A DNA stretch of 64,000 bases from Symsagittifera roscoffensis (taxonomy: Eukaryota; Xenacoelomorpha; Acoela; Convolutidae), in the NCBI RefSeq assembly GCF_963678635.1, contig NC_087065.1, positions 22,959,254 through 23,023,253 on the forward strand. Direction: 5' to 3'. The notes beneath the pieces are model-generated. The model was not told where the DNA came from and did no database searches. It saw only the letters and a program-made list of their open reading frames with translations. Of the stretch, positions 10,189 to 20,946 are shown in pieces (position 1 is the stretch's first letter; each line of letters opens with the position of its first letter). Position numbers and translations under genes: made by a program.

Positions 10189-11229
10189 ATGTCCGAGCAA
10201 CAATATCGTTTTGCAGTCAATGTCGATAGAAATGTATTGGAGGCTTTAGATCACTATAACTCTACCGAATTTTATCTAGTTGACAAGTATTCTTCGAAAA
10301 TATTGGGGACGTTTGCGATAACGCTCATCGATAAAAATTCTCAAGTACAAGCAGCAGGGACATCGGAGCAAATGATCAGATATCAGAATCAGGCTCAAAC
10401 GAGGGATTTAACGTCAAGACAGATAAGTGGAAGGAATACAGAAGGAAACGAATATATGCATTCAGTGCGTCCTATGAAGCGAAACTACCCTGAAAACAAA
10501 GATGAAAGCAATGGGAGGAAAATAAAGCAGCCAATTCAGAGAGTTCCATGTTGTCTCGACTCAAATCAGTTAAACCAAGGCTCTAATGTGGGTTTTAGGC
10601 AGCATCCGCTTATTCCAATGGGTGTACCAAACGTGCTCAACTTTTTACCCGCTGAAAGTGCGGCAAGAAGTTTTTACCAAACTAGAAATCCCCCTCTGCT
10701 TGAGGAGTTCCAAGCCAATTCTCAAGTAACGCAGCTCCCCACGCCCCCACGAAGACAAGGGGTGTTTTTGTCTGAACCTAACCGACACTTTGAAATGAAC
10801 TATCCAATGACTGAAACCAAGACATATAGCTGCATGGATACATGTCCTGCGCCTCCATCTAACTGTTATCTAGGTGTGCTGAAAAATCAATCAAGAGTTC
10901 AAATGCAACCCGAAGTTCATTGGAAACCCACAGGTTCGGTGTGTCAATTTCCTGTCAACAGCGTTCAACGAGTTTCCGAAATGTATCAAATGAAGAGAAG
11001 CAGCAGTGATTCGCCTAAGATACTAAATCCAATTGTGTTTCCAGTTATAAACAAAAACAACATCGTTCCCAAGATAGGAGAAAGTGGCGCCTTTGGAGGC
11101 GAATATGCGGTGGTTGACTGTGCAGGTGAAAAACCAGAAGAAATACTTTCTCCGAGTGTAGCATGTGACCCGGGACCAAGCTCTGTGGCAGTTACTGAGC
11201 CAGAAACCATGAGTAAAATGATTAAATAA
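10189..11229 (+). CDS. Unrecognised single-exon gene, 346-residue hydrophilic protein
   Basis: Continuous ORF with ATG at 10189 and TAA at 11227-11229, followed by AATAAA at 11359-11364. Codon use resembles TTC8 and erlin, and composition changes sharply at both ends, so I take it as a real gene. The first 50 residues look folded (alternating hydrophobic residues, FYLVDKYSSKILGTF). The remainder is Ser/Asn/Gln/Pro-rich and probably disordered, with a cluster of Cys near residues 215-230. I see no signal peptide, membrane segment or known motif and assign no function. It lies 460 bp after RACK1 on the same strand and lacks the acceptor-like site seen before neighbouring genes, so it may have its own promoter. 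Further exons cannot be excluded. Confidence 0.65.
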   Translation: MSEQQYRFAVNVDRNVLEALDHYNSTEFYLVDKYSSKILGTFAITLIDKNSQVQAAGTSEQMIRYQNQAQTRDLTSRQISGRNTEGNEYMHSVRPMKRNYPENKDESNGRKIKQPIQRVPCCLDSNQLNQGSNVGFRQHPLIPMGVPNVLNFLPAESAARSFYQTRNPPLLEEFQANSQVTQLPTPPRRQGVFLSEPNRHFEMNYPMTETKTYSCMDTCPAPPSNCYLGVLKNQSRVQMQPEVHWKPTGSVCQFPVNSVQRVSEMYQMKRSSSDSPKILNPIVFPVINKNNIVPKIGESGAFGGEYAVVDCAGEKPEEILSPSVACDPGPSSVAVTEPETMSKMIK

Positions 11230-13190
11230 CAATTGATTCATAAGTTTTCCGAGGAATCTTAAAAGCTAAGTGTTTGTGAGCAGATTTTTCATGATGATAT
11301 CGTAGTTAGACAAAATTGTCGGAATAGCGCAACGCCACAATAGGTTGAAAATGATATCAATAAAATTGATTTGAAATATCTGGCTAATTGTTTTTGCGAA
11401 AAATCCAAAAATTTCTGGAAAAACTTAATTATTCTTCAATTTTTTTTTCAGGACTTTTTTTTCAAACGGGAAAATTCCTTTTTACACTTGCGAACCAAAG
11501 AGTTATAGTTCGAACTTTCTTTTTTTTTCTAACCTAAGTCGCAAATATTGTCACAACATAACAATAATAAAATCTCGATTTCAGAAATTTTCTAACTCAA
11601 TATATCCCGCGATGTTTTGAAATGCATAATTTACACATAATGTGGCTTTATGATTTGCGATTTATTACATGCAAAATTGTATTTTTTTGTGTCTGGTGCT
11701 ACTTTTGCTGCATCGAGTTGGCAATTTATTAGCATATGTATCTGCGTTATTGGTGGCTAGTTTTTGGGGATTTTAAGCATCCGTGGCTGAATGGTTAGTG
11801 CGTGAGACTCAAATTTGCTAGATCGCAGATTTTTGCTAATTGGAGTTTTTGCTAAGCCTCGAGTTTTGCAAGTTCGAGACTTACTTCTACTTTTTCTTAT
11901 GTCACTTGAAAGAGCTGCTTTTTGGTCGCGTTCTCGCAAGTGTTTGCGAAGCACAGCTTCGCCTGTGAAAAAATTGTCGGTGTAATATTTGTTTGCTGAT
12001 ATTCTGTCGACTTAGTTGCCACATCATAGAACAGTTTTTGCTGTACGCAGTTTATATTGCAGGTTGATTTTTGTGTTTTGATTCAGTTTGCTCTTTGTAA
12101 TTTTACTAGCCTTGACTTCCTATATATTCTTTTTTGTTTTTCGTTTCGCTTAAAAAGTGTATTCTGTCCAAATGATTTCGGTTAATATTTATCCCTTTAG
12201 TGGCCTAATTTTGGGTCATTTCAAGGGAAACGAATTGTCGTCGGCTCATTTGCCGCTCGATAAATGTTTTTGGATGTTCATTTAACGCTGTCGATTGTGT
12301 TTCTTTACGAGTTTTCCGCAATTAGATCGTCATTCCAGAAAATTTTGAAGTTTAACATGTTATTTTTTCGAAATTATTTCAATGTTTTTATTGTTATCTC
12401 TTTCTTACCTGTCTGCTAACTTGCAATGCTATTTTTAAGAGTCGATTAATGTAGTTCCGATTTTTATAAAAACCATGATGATGCACAAATTCTTAAAATG
12501 CACAGAAGAATGCCTTTAGGTACATGTTCATTTTGTAATTTCAATTCAAGTTTTTTTTGCTAGAAGAAAGACAAAATGAACTCTCCAATTATGAAAGTTG
12601 AAATGGCGCAAAAAAACTTGATCGACAAATTTGTCGGCTCAATTGTTGCATTTGATTTTATTGCCAAAAATCATTTAGAAAAAGATTTTTCGTATCATTA
12701 ATGAAATATGGATCACTAGTTTAAACTTCAATTTACTTTTTTCTTGCTAATTTTTACTTCCATGCCATTCCTTTTTGGTTTTGATCGATACACAAAGTAA
12801 ATTTCCATTTTTTGTTCTGACTTCCCCGTAGTATGGAAAGAGCTAAGTTGTAGGGTGCCATATTTTTCGCGATCTTTACCCCAAGGAAAGCTCGTATCCT
12901 AGTTTCGATTTTTTTTCTCGGCGGAAGATTTACTCGAAGTTATCTCAAAAAAGAACCATACAATTTTTCTTGAAATTCATAAATCTTTAAGTTGAAAAAA
13001 TGTTTGCTTTGAAAATCGAAGTTTGAAAAAATTAAGTCAATTTTTCTGCTTCCTCTTTTTTGAAATAACACTTTTTCCGCTGGCTATAGGCTGTTATACT
13101 GGATTTTGGCTTCTGTTATCACATTAAACTAGTTTGCTAGTTAAGCATGTTTGAAAGCATGTTTCTATTGGAAAATATGAGTTGATACGC
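11230..13190. repeat. Repeat mosaic with a tRNA-derived SINE copy
   Basis: After the 3' UTR of the preceding gene (to about 11370) there is a weak copy of the GCGATTAGCAAG-type block (about 11487), then a SINE copy at 11770-12070 and a partial copy of the long repeat containing TGGCGC-A-rich sequence (12575-12670). No gene is seen. Confidence 0.6.
11770..12070 (+). repeat. tRNA-derived SINE, copy A
   Basis: The head CCGTGGCTGAATGGTTAG (from about 11781) resembles a pol III A box, and AGTTCGAGACT (11871-11881) a B box. The body carries the palindrome GCGAAGCACAGCTTCGC (11946-11962) and a 3' block GTCGACTTAGTTGCCACATC (about 12007-12026). The same order recurs at 46.26 kb. Spacing between the boxes is longer than in a true tRNA gene, so it is not a functional tRNA. 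Confidence 0.7.
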
Positions 13191-14100
13191 CTCAATGGGG
13201 TGGTAGTAAAATGGTTGCCTTTGAAGCGAAAGATTAGTGAGTTTGATTCGTATTGAGTGGAATTTGGGTACCTCAAAGTTCGCCATATTCAACTGATTTC
13301 CGCCGTGTTTCAAAATCCAAATGGATGTGTAGGTAAATTCGTTTCTTCGATAAGGTTTCTAATGTGTTAAGGCTGCTGTTTACTCCTCGATTTGAATTAC
13401 CCCAGAAGTCAAAGAAAAATTTAAAGAAAATTCAGAAGTCGATTACGGTGACACATCCATGCTCTAGGCCGTATTTTGGGGATACAATATTTACGCTTGC
13501 GACTAGCAAGCGTTATGAAATCGGAATGTAGGTTTTTTGCAGGTTAACGACTAGTTATTGTGGAATCCACATACGAATGGCTAAAAGACTGTCGCTCCAA
13601 AAGCAGCTCAGTTTGTGGAATCCGAAACAAAATTTGCGGAATCCCGAATAGTTCGAGGAATCTATAAGAAAATCATAATATATATGTAATAATCCAAATT
13701 GCGGATTCCCTTCACAATTTGTGGAATCCGCTTAAGAAATTGCGAAATCTGCTTGCATTTGCGGAAACCACTTACTTAGTTTTGGAATCCGCCAAATATT
13801 GCGGAAACCACTTATAAATGTGAAATCTGCATAACTTGTTGTATTCGCTCTTTGAGGATTTCACAACACAATAAATGGGTCGACAAGTTTTACGCTAAAA
13901 GGTGTTTATGCATGGAATATTGCAACAATTTGGAGAGCGGGTTCCTTTTTTCTATTGAGAACATGTTTGAAGACTGCTTCTTGATTCCAGGAGCCTACAT
14001 ACGCTAAATGATGCGTTTATCCAGGGAATTTTTCCTCGTGACAAAAAAAAACGTTTTCGGGTTCATGTCTGCTTATTTTATATCGGCTTAATTGCCACAG
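13190..14100. repeat. tRNA-like head, GCGATTAGCAAG block and 20-bp minisatellite
   Basis: A tRNA-like stretch at 13193-13253 (GTGGTAGTAAAATGG, then TTTGATTC) is followed by a copy of the GCGACTAGCAAG block (13495-13540). At 13552-13840 there is a degenerate minisatellite of about ten units of 19-21 bp built on TTTGCGGAATCCGC. A GGCTTAATTGCC block follows at about 14085. Confidence 0.6.
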
Positions 14101-17100
14101 CGCGGTTTTTGACCATACAAGCATTTTTTTCTATCACTGAAAATTCATTTAATGTATTCGAGTTATCTATTAGTAATTGCGCCACAGCAAGTTTGAAATG
14201 AGTTACAAGGAGCTGATTTTTTCATAAAATTTAAGAAATTTTTTTCTTTTTTATTAACAATTTTTGGAAGCTTTTTCAAGTTTTTTTTTGTGTTTGCATT
14301 CTTGTTTCGTTCGGAAGAAAGCAATAAATTGCGCCTTTCTTGAGTTTTTGATCTTGATAATTTCAGTTTTTAAGTGAGCTTTGAATCATAAGTTTGAGAA
14401 AAATAATCTTTTAGGAATCATAAGGGTTTGGCTAAATTTTATCTACTTTTGCAACGGTTTGAAAATAATGAAAAATGTCGCTGTTTTCTACACAAATATT
14501 TTTGGCTATAATTCGGGTACATTTTTTCAGTGCAAATGATGCAAAAGCTCAGCTTCTCGTCTGCGTTGAAATAATATTGAAAAGAGTTTCTCTATGTCTC
14601 TAATTTTTTAGGTTCTGCGAGTGTTATGAATGGCTGTAACAACTCAACAGGAAGTATATCAGGAAGTCATTTTGTGGAAACGAGGGAGAGCGAAAACGTG
14701 GTTTGTAACTGGGGCGTTTGCGCATGTACGAGATTTGACCACTTATTTCAGTCAACAAGCTGCGAGCAGCAATTATGATCATTGAACAAAATCAGGACAG
14801 AATCACAAAGGATTACTATATGAATTATTGCCTTGTTATAATCTAAGGACAGATCCTATATATTCCCTTTTTATGGATTGTTTGTTTTATAATGGAATGG
14901 CAATAATGTTCTGATTAAACTTCTGTTCTTTGCGCTCGCGAGATTAGCAAGTGTTATTAATTTGGGTAGACTTTGAATTTCCGACTTCCAAGGATTATTC
15001 AATAGGTTACTGACTTTTTAACCCGTAAAAACTTGTGAAACAAAAAACACTCCGAATAAATGCACGCAAATTTATGAATTCATATATTACTACATACACG
15101 AAGCAGCCAGGTTGTTGCATTCATTTTCAATGGTTTCCGGCTCAAAATTGTTGACGAAGTCATTGGTTCGGTTTATCTGGCGTCTGCTGAAGTTTGCTTA
15201 AATGCTTCTCCTCTTTTGGAGTTCTATTTGGCTCTTTATGCTAGATTTGATAACATAAATCAAAGCAGTCAAATTTAATTTCTTGACTAGCTGATTTCAT
15301 AATTTTTTCTTCCATTTTGGAGTAATTGTTTAGTAAAAAAAATTGTCAAGTTATTTTTGCGTTTTATAAATGTGAATGAACGTATCGAAGACATTTATAT
15401 AAGTCACGTCCATTTTTTCAGGAGACAGTCTTAAAATTCGTTCACGATCAAATTTCATATTTAGCGGTTTGAGTTGGATTCATTTTTGAGTGCAATTCAA
15501 ATTGATTTACTTGAAGGATGCAACTGCGTGTGCTTATTTAAATAAACCGGAAAAAGTTCGAAAGTTGAAAACTTAAAACGCGTTTTCTCAAATTGAGTTA
15601 ACCTTAAGCATAAAAATGATTGGGGCAAAACTTGCTTAGAATTTTAGCAGAATTAATAATATGCAAAGTTCGGGCACAATTTTACTCAAGAAAGGGTCGT
15701 TTTTTGGCTCTTTTTTAGTCAATCAAAAATTACGCCGAAATATTTGAGTCAATTGAAAAAAAATTCATCAAAGTGGGCTTGTTATATAGTTCAATAAAGT
15801 TTAAGAAACTTAAAATCTTCAAGAAATTGTGTAAAGCCTTCAAAATAAATTTGGGCAGTGTATGATGTAAAAATGAGGTTCTTAATACCAAACAAAAATA
15901 CATCGTCATTTATGCAAACTTTGAGAAATTATGATTTTCTTATTATTTGTTGGGCTATCATAAGAGGCTTGCGTTTGTAATTTTTTCTTCAATTGACTCA
16001 GTACTTTAATTCTGCAAAATTCTAAGCAAGTTTTGTCCTCATCTTTTTTTGTCTTGTGTGAACCCAGTTTGAGAACGAAGCGTTTACAGGCTTCAATTTA
16101 GAGCTGTTTGTCCTAACTTGAATCAGCACTGTACGCTTTCTACTAATAAAATTCAAATGGCACGAAAAAAAACCGTGAATAACTTTTAGTTTCGAACGTA
16201 CATTAAAATTTCTAGGTTTTGCAGCTGAATGAAAAATCTCTATTAATTCATTTTTTTTCGAAATTAGGTTAATGTTTTCAATTTTTTTCTGTAAAAGCTT
16301 CAATGGTATTGAATAGCTTTTTATCGGTTTTCTTGCGATCAATAATTTTTTTCTTACTGTCTGTTGGTGAAATTTTTGAAGGATTTTTTTCACGTCCATT
16401 AGTTTGTTCAAAAACCTGCGTTCCATTATTAGGGTTTGATTTGCAGACAAGTATTACGAATCTAAACTAAGTTTTTAAATTAAAGTTTTTTAATTGTTTC
16501 GGTTTATGCGTAATTAATTTCCATTAGAACGATTTTGACGGAAGTTTTTTGTTTAAAATGTAACGACGAACCGATTTCAGTCGTTAGAGGAAATTTCACA
16601 AAAATTTGCTGATAAACCTTGAACTTCAGCGAAAAGTAGAATAATTTCAGAGGAAAACTTGATAATTCATTGCCATTTCGGAACATCTACAGCATGGGCA
16701 AAAATCAGCTTGCAAAAAGATACCAAAACAACCATGGCTAGTCATATGTCTCTTTAATTTGCGTTGTCGATGAGTTTCTTAAATTTCTAGCCAACCAAAT
16801 TGAATTTAACGTATGGTGTTGGACTCAGTCAGATTTTTGACTTCAAAGCATAGTCGGTATTTTTAGGCCTTTTTTGAAAGTTTTTTTAGCAACAAATTTA
16901 CCGCTACAGATATATTTGTGTCCTAAGCGAAATTATTGCTTCTATTCGAAGTTATCTTTTTGTTTTGGTTGTATCTTTACCATCTCGGTTTGTTAAAAAA
17001 ATTTTTGTATGTTTTCCTGTTCCTTCTTTTCGGCTTGATAGGTTTCATCCTTTTTTATATGGGCTTTGTGGCCTCATATAGCATTATATCGTTCGACGAG

Positions 17101-17894
17101 CGAAAAAGTTTTTTTTGTGTATGTGTTCTGAGGGTCAAGGGGACTTAGAGTTTTTTTATTAATTTAAATATTTTTCGATTTTTTTTCGTCTTATTGGTCT
17201 CATATTGCGTCATTCGAGGAGCTGTGTGTGTTCTCAGGGTGAAGGGGATTTTTTTTATTAGTCCTAATTTTTTTGGCTTAATGGGTGTCGGGCCAATTTG
17301 ATATTGGCTTAAGGGCCTCATACTATTTCATTTGACGCTCGAGTAAAGGTTGTGTGTGTTGAGGAGAGGCTTAATTAATTTTTTTTGGCCTAAAAGGTTT
17401 GCTTATGTATTTTCGGCTTTGTTAGCGCTTGATAATTTTTCTTTCGATTCTGATTTTACATTATTTTGTCTTGGCACGTTTTTGTTTCAAATCTAGCCTC
17501 CTTCATTTCGATAGATCTGATTTTTTGTTAGATTCGAGTTTTTCTAAATTTTTTTGTCGACTTAGCGGTTTTCTTGTTTTGCGTCGCAATTGGCGCAAAG
17601 CTCAGCTTCGGCTCTGTGTCATTTTTTTTATCCGGCTTAATCGAAACGTTCTTTTATGTTAACTGTAATTTTTTAACTCGCTTTGTTAAAACTTCATTTT
17701 TTTGTCTTTTGTTTCTGCTTATGGTTTTGGGTTTATTTCATATTGACTTAGTGACTTTTCATTGCGTCGCTTGATGGCCGCAAAAAGTTTTTGCGTGCCT
17801 GTGTATATATTCTTATGGGAAGGTGTGAAATGGAAAAAAAAAGAGTTCAGAACTTTTTTCGGCATGAAGGGTTTTTAATAAGGTTTTTTCGCTT

Positions 17895-17955
17895 CTTTAT
17901 CGATTGGTAATTATGAGACGGCATAGACTTGTAGTTCGAGTCCGGCCGAGACCCT
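17895..17955 (+). repeat. tRNA-like SINE head, copy B
   Basis: GATTGGTAATTATGAGACGG is followed by AGTTCGAGTCCGGCC, a near-consensus pol III B box, then a T-rich run. It lacks a foldable acceptor stem, so I read it as a SINE relic. Confidence 0.5.
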
Positions 17956-18357
17956 TTTTTTAAACTAGTTTTTATGTTTTTGGACTATCATCCGTCTGTT
18001 TTTTAGCAGCTTAGTTTCGGTAGCCTCATTTTTTTTTACTAAGTCACTGAACAACCATGTTTGAGTCGACAGCGCTGGGAAGTTCGGTTCCAGTCCAGAC
18101 CTTTTTTTGCAAACTATAAGTTTTCACCTGATAAGATAATTGTCTGTCTGCTTATTTTTGTCGGCTCAATTCAGCAGAAAGTGTTTTTTTTTTTGAAAAT
18201 TCAGCTTCTTTCTAACATTCTGGGAGCTCCTTGAAAAGTTTCCATTGGTGCGGGTAATTTTTTCTGAGATATTTTTGGCTTTTGTTGCTGTTTTATTTAT
18301 ATTTATAGTTAATAACGTTTTTTTTTAGTTTTTTTTCATCTTTGTAACGTATGTGGT

Positions 18358-18374
18358 GCGAAGCTCAGCTTCGC
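18358..18374. repeat. Perfect 17-nt palindrome GCGAAGCTCAGCTTCGC
   Basis: Two 8-bp perfect inverted arms around one C, followed directly by CTCTGTGT. It recurs exactly at 22912-22928 and with one or a few changes at about ten other places. It marks a conserved internal part of the SINE family. Confidence 0.85.
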
Positions 18375-18954
18375 CTCTGTGTATAGTTTTTATTTCGACC
18401 TTTTTCGAAGATAGGGAATCAACTTTAGATTCGGGTCGGTTTTTTTCCGTCCAATTAGGACCACATTAAGGAAATCTCGTTGGGAGTCGTGTGTGGTGTC
18501 ATACTAAAGCCCCATTGAGAGTGATTCGGCTTCTAAAATATTTCAGAAAATTTTTCTGCGTCGAGAAAAACGGGTCTGAATTTTTTCGGTTTTCAGACTA
18601 ATTTTGACAAAACTCCTTGAGTTTAGAAACTCGTTGGCTGATAGTCCAATTCAAATTGGCCACAACTTTAAAGTTATTTTAGCTAATATTTTTACAATTC
18701 CTTTTTGCCATGTTTCAACTAATTCACTCAACCTTTCTGGTAAAAATATTGGCTGGTAGTTTTGAAAAAAATGAAACAGGTTTTTTCTTTATTTTTTTTC
18801 AAATTATCTTCTTGGTAATCGTGATTGGAACAATCAGTGGTACTTGCATTGCTGTGAGATTTCCGACAAAGTAACGTCAAAAGAGTTTTGAGCGTAGTGA
18901 ATACTCTTATATAGGTTTTTTCAATAATTTTTTGTTCGTTTTTTTTTAAAATAA

Positions 18955-19235
18955 AATGTAAAATGCTTTGATGATTACGGAAGTGCTTTCATATATAATA
19001 ACACATTGTGAATGCAGATAGGTATATATGCACTTTTTGAGTTCAATTCAAACTCGTTTTTTAACAGTTAGGTGAATTGTGCCCTCTAATTACGAAAGCT
19101 TAAATGTCGCAAAAAAATGTGAACGTTTTCTAGTTTCGGAAATGAATTTTAATTTTAAGATTTCCCAGCGGAATAAAAACTTTGCCTTTTGATCCAGTGT
19201 TCTCAAATTGGGTTAGTTTTATCAACAAATTGTCA
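18955..19235 (+). repeat. Long dispersed repeat R3, copy 1
   Basis: It shares blocks in the same order with 35755-36020 and 56090-56345: a GCTCTNATNRCTACNGANG start, ATGCATTTATNAATGC-like block, GAGTTCAATTNAAACTC, TACGAAAG, a GCGCGAAAAAA tract and GGAATAAAAAC. No coding potential is visible, so it is probably non-autonomous. Confidence 0.6.
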
Positions 19236-20095
19236 ATCGTAAATTGTTCTTAAATTCAATGAGCCTTAAGGCCTGATATATATTTTTTTGAAATATGGAA
19301 GTTGAAGTTTTTCTAAAAGTTGAAGTGTGAAAGTTGAAGTTTTTTTTTAAAATTTGCTTGCGTTGATGACTCTTTTCCAACTGTCTGTTGGCTATGTTTT
19401 TCAAGTCATATCTGGGGATCATCTTGAGCTCTGTCATTAAATCGGAATATCTGGAGTACTAATATGTTGACTGATTGACCCGAGGTGACATCACTCGGCA
19501 GGTCGAAATACCTTAAGATGATCTCGCATTTTGGTGCTACATCAACTGATAGCTTTTTCGAAACTGGATTGTAGTTCCAAATTGATGAAATTTTTTTTAT
19601 GATCACTTTGGAAAATGTTTTTTTTTTCCCTGAAACAGAAGGACAGAATAAGCTCTCAACCAATCAGCGTCCTTTCAACAATCCAAAACTGACTGATTTT
19701 CAACATTATTTTGTGCAAGAATAAGCAGTAGAAATGAGTTCTCGTTGTTAGGTTTATTAGGTTAGATGCATCAAGTATAAATACATCAGTAAAAAAAGAG
19801 TTAACAGCAAAAGAAACCATAAGCGTTGCCAAGTGGAAAAAGTCGGTTTGAAGCTTTTGTACAGTAAATAAATGTATGCGTCTATTATGCTGAGTCAAAA
19901 CTGATGTCTCACCAACCAAGGTAAGCTTGATTATGCTTTGTTTGAGAAGCGTTGAAAAATTGATAGTACTCCGTATTTTTGCTCTGGCGAAATATTTTTT
20001 TTTGCGTTGAAAATACACTACTGTGTTTCCATGCGTTGCTGTGAAACTCAAAAACTCTCCAATAATAATATTATTCATTCATTTTTTTTCAATTT

Positions 20096-20098
20096 CAG
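20096..20098 (+). promoter_or_regulatory. Putative 3' splice (possibly trans-splice) acceptor of the RNF26-like gene
   Basis: A run of eight T, then CAATTTCAG ending at 20098, lies 44 nt before the ATG at 20143. Confidence 0.4.
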
Positions 20099-20142
20099 GT
20101 TTATTGTTCTCTTTTGTCGTTTTTGATGACTGAATAGAAGGT

Positions 20143-20946
20143 ATGGCTTCCGCTTCAACATTACTGCTCGAAGCAGTTCAACTGCTTGTCGAAGATGTAT
20201 CTTACATTGGCCAGATTGTCGCATATATTGTTCAAAGTACGTTCAAGGCATTTACTAGCTTAGCAGCTTTTATTCATCAAGTATGGTTCTTTTTGCTTTC
20301 ATTTTTCGATACATTTACTTTTTCACTAGATTCCGTATTCAAATTTTTTTGTTATATTTTTCTAGACGTTCCTGTTTTAGTTTCAGACTTCGTTATTGAA
20401 TTCGTACCGAATAATCATCTCTTCAGATTCCTGTCTTTTCTAATTTGTGCATCTAAATGGCTCCTTAGTCCTGTAGCAGATTTGCTCTGCGTTCTTAATA
20501 ATTTCGCCATTCTTGTCATCGACCAATTTATCAACCTTTATCTATCAATGCTAAACATTTACAAAAGTGGCAACTTCGGATTATCGCTTTGTCTGCTTAT
20601 CATCGGCGTGATTTTCGGAGGAACCATAATTGAAATGGCGGTCATTTTTGGAAAAAGATTCACATCTAAGATAACGTTACGAAACCGATTAAATCAACCG
20701 AGAAATGACAATCATTATTCAGCACATGAACCAGGATTGTTTTCACAAGAAGAGCAGCAGAAAACTTGTTGTGTTTGCCTAACTGAAGAAAGATCAATAG
20801 TGCTTCTGCCATGTACCCATTTTTGTCTGTGTTCACAATGCAGTGTGGCTTTGTCTGCTCAGACACAGAACTACGGGACTTCCACTCCACTGTGTCCAGT
20901 TTGCCGTGCCCAGATAAGAGAATTCATGCCCATCATTAGTAGTTGA
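20143..20946 (+). CDS. RNF26-like multi-pass membrane E3 ubiquitin ligase
   Basis: Intronless gene of 267 codons. The first 170 residues are strongly hydrophobic with several predicted membrane segments (roughly 23-52, 62-85, 93-132, 147-170). A basic linker leads to a C-terminal RING at 209-255, with Cys pairs at 209/212, Cys224, His226, Cys230/233 and Cys251/254. Membrane segments with a C-terminal RING of this spacing resemble RNF26, an ER ubiquitin ligase that organises perinuclear endosomes and modifies STING. Human RNF26 is longer (about 430 residues), so orthology is probable rather than certain; other C3HC4 membrane ligases are possible. The ATG at 20143 is the first in frame after an acceptor-like CAG (20098). 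It stands alone in repeat-rich DNA and there is no clear AATAAA close by. Confidence 0.8.
   Translation: MASASTLLLEAVQLLVEDVSYIGQIVAYIVQSTFKAFTSLAAFIHQVWFFLLSFFDTFTFSLDSVFKFFCYIFLDVPVLVSDFVIEFVPNNHLFRFLSFLICASKWLLSPVADLLCVLNNFAILVIDQFINLYLSMLNIYKSGNFGLSLCLLIIGVIFGGTIIEMAVIFGKRFTSKITLRNRLNQPRNDNHYSAHEPGLFSQEEQQKTCCVCLTEERSIVLLPCTHFCLCSQCSVALSAQTQNYGTSTPLCPVCRAQIREFMPIISS

Larger units (their letters stand above)
14100..20095. repeat. T-rich repeat mosaic
   Basis: It contains degraded copies of the recurring modules: palindrome variants at about 14541, 17595-17611 and 18358-18374 (the last perfect), GCGATTAGCAAG blocks at 14932, a CCCGTAAA block at 15019-15115 that matches 56495-56595, tRNA-like heads at about 17898-17952 (B box GTTCGAGTCC) and 18040-18102, and a copy of the long R3 repeat at 18955-19235. 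Short open frames such as 16022-16450 on the - strand fall in low-complexity T-rich sequence. I see no gene. Confidence 0.55.

Noticed and set aside
16022..16450. 142-codon open frame on the - strand
   Set aside because: It lies in T-rich repeat sequence, its Lys/Ile/Phe-rich translation reflects base composition, and related repeat copies do not keep the frame.
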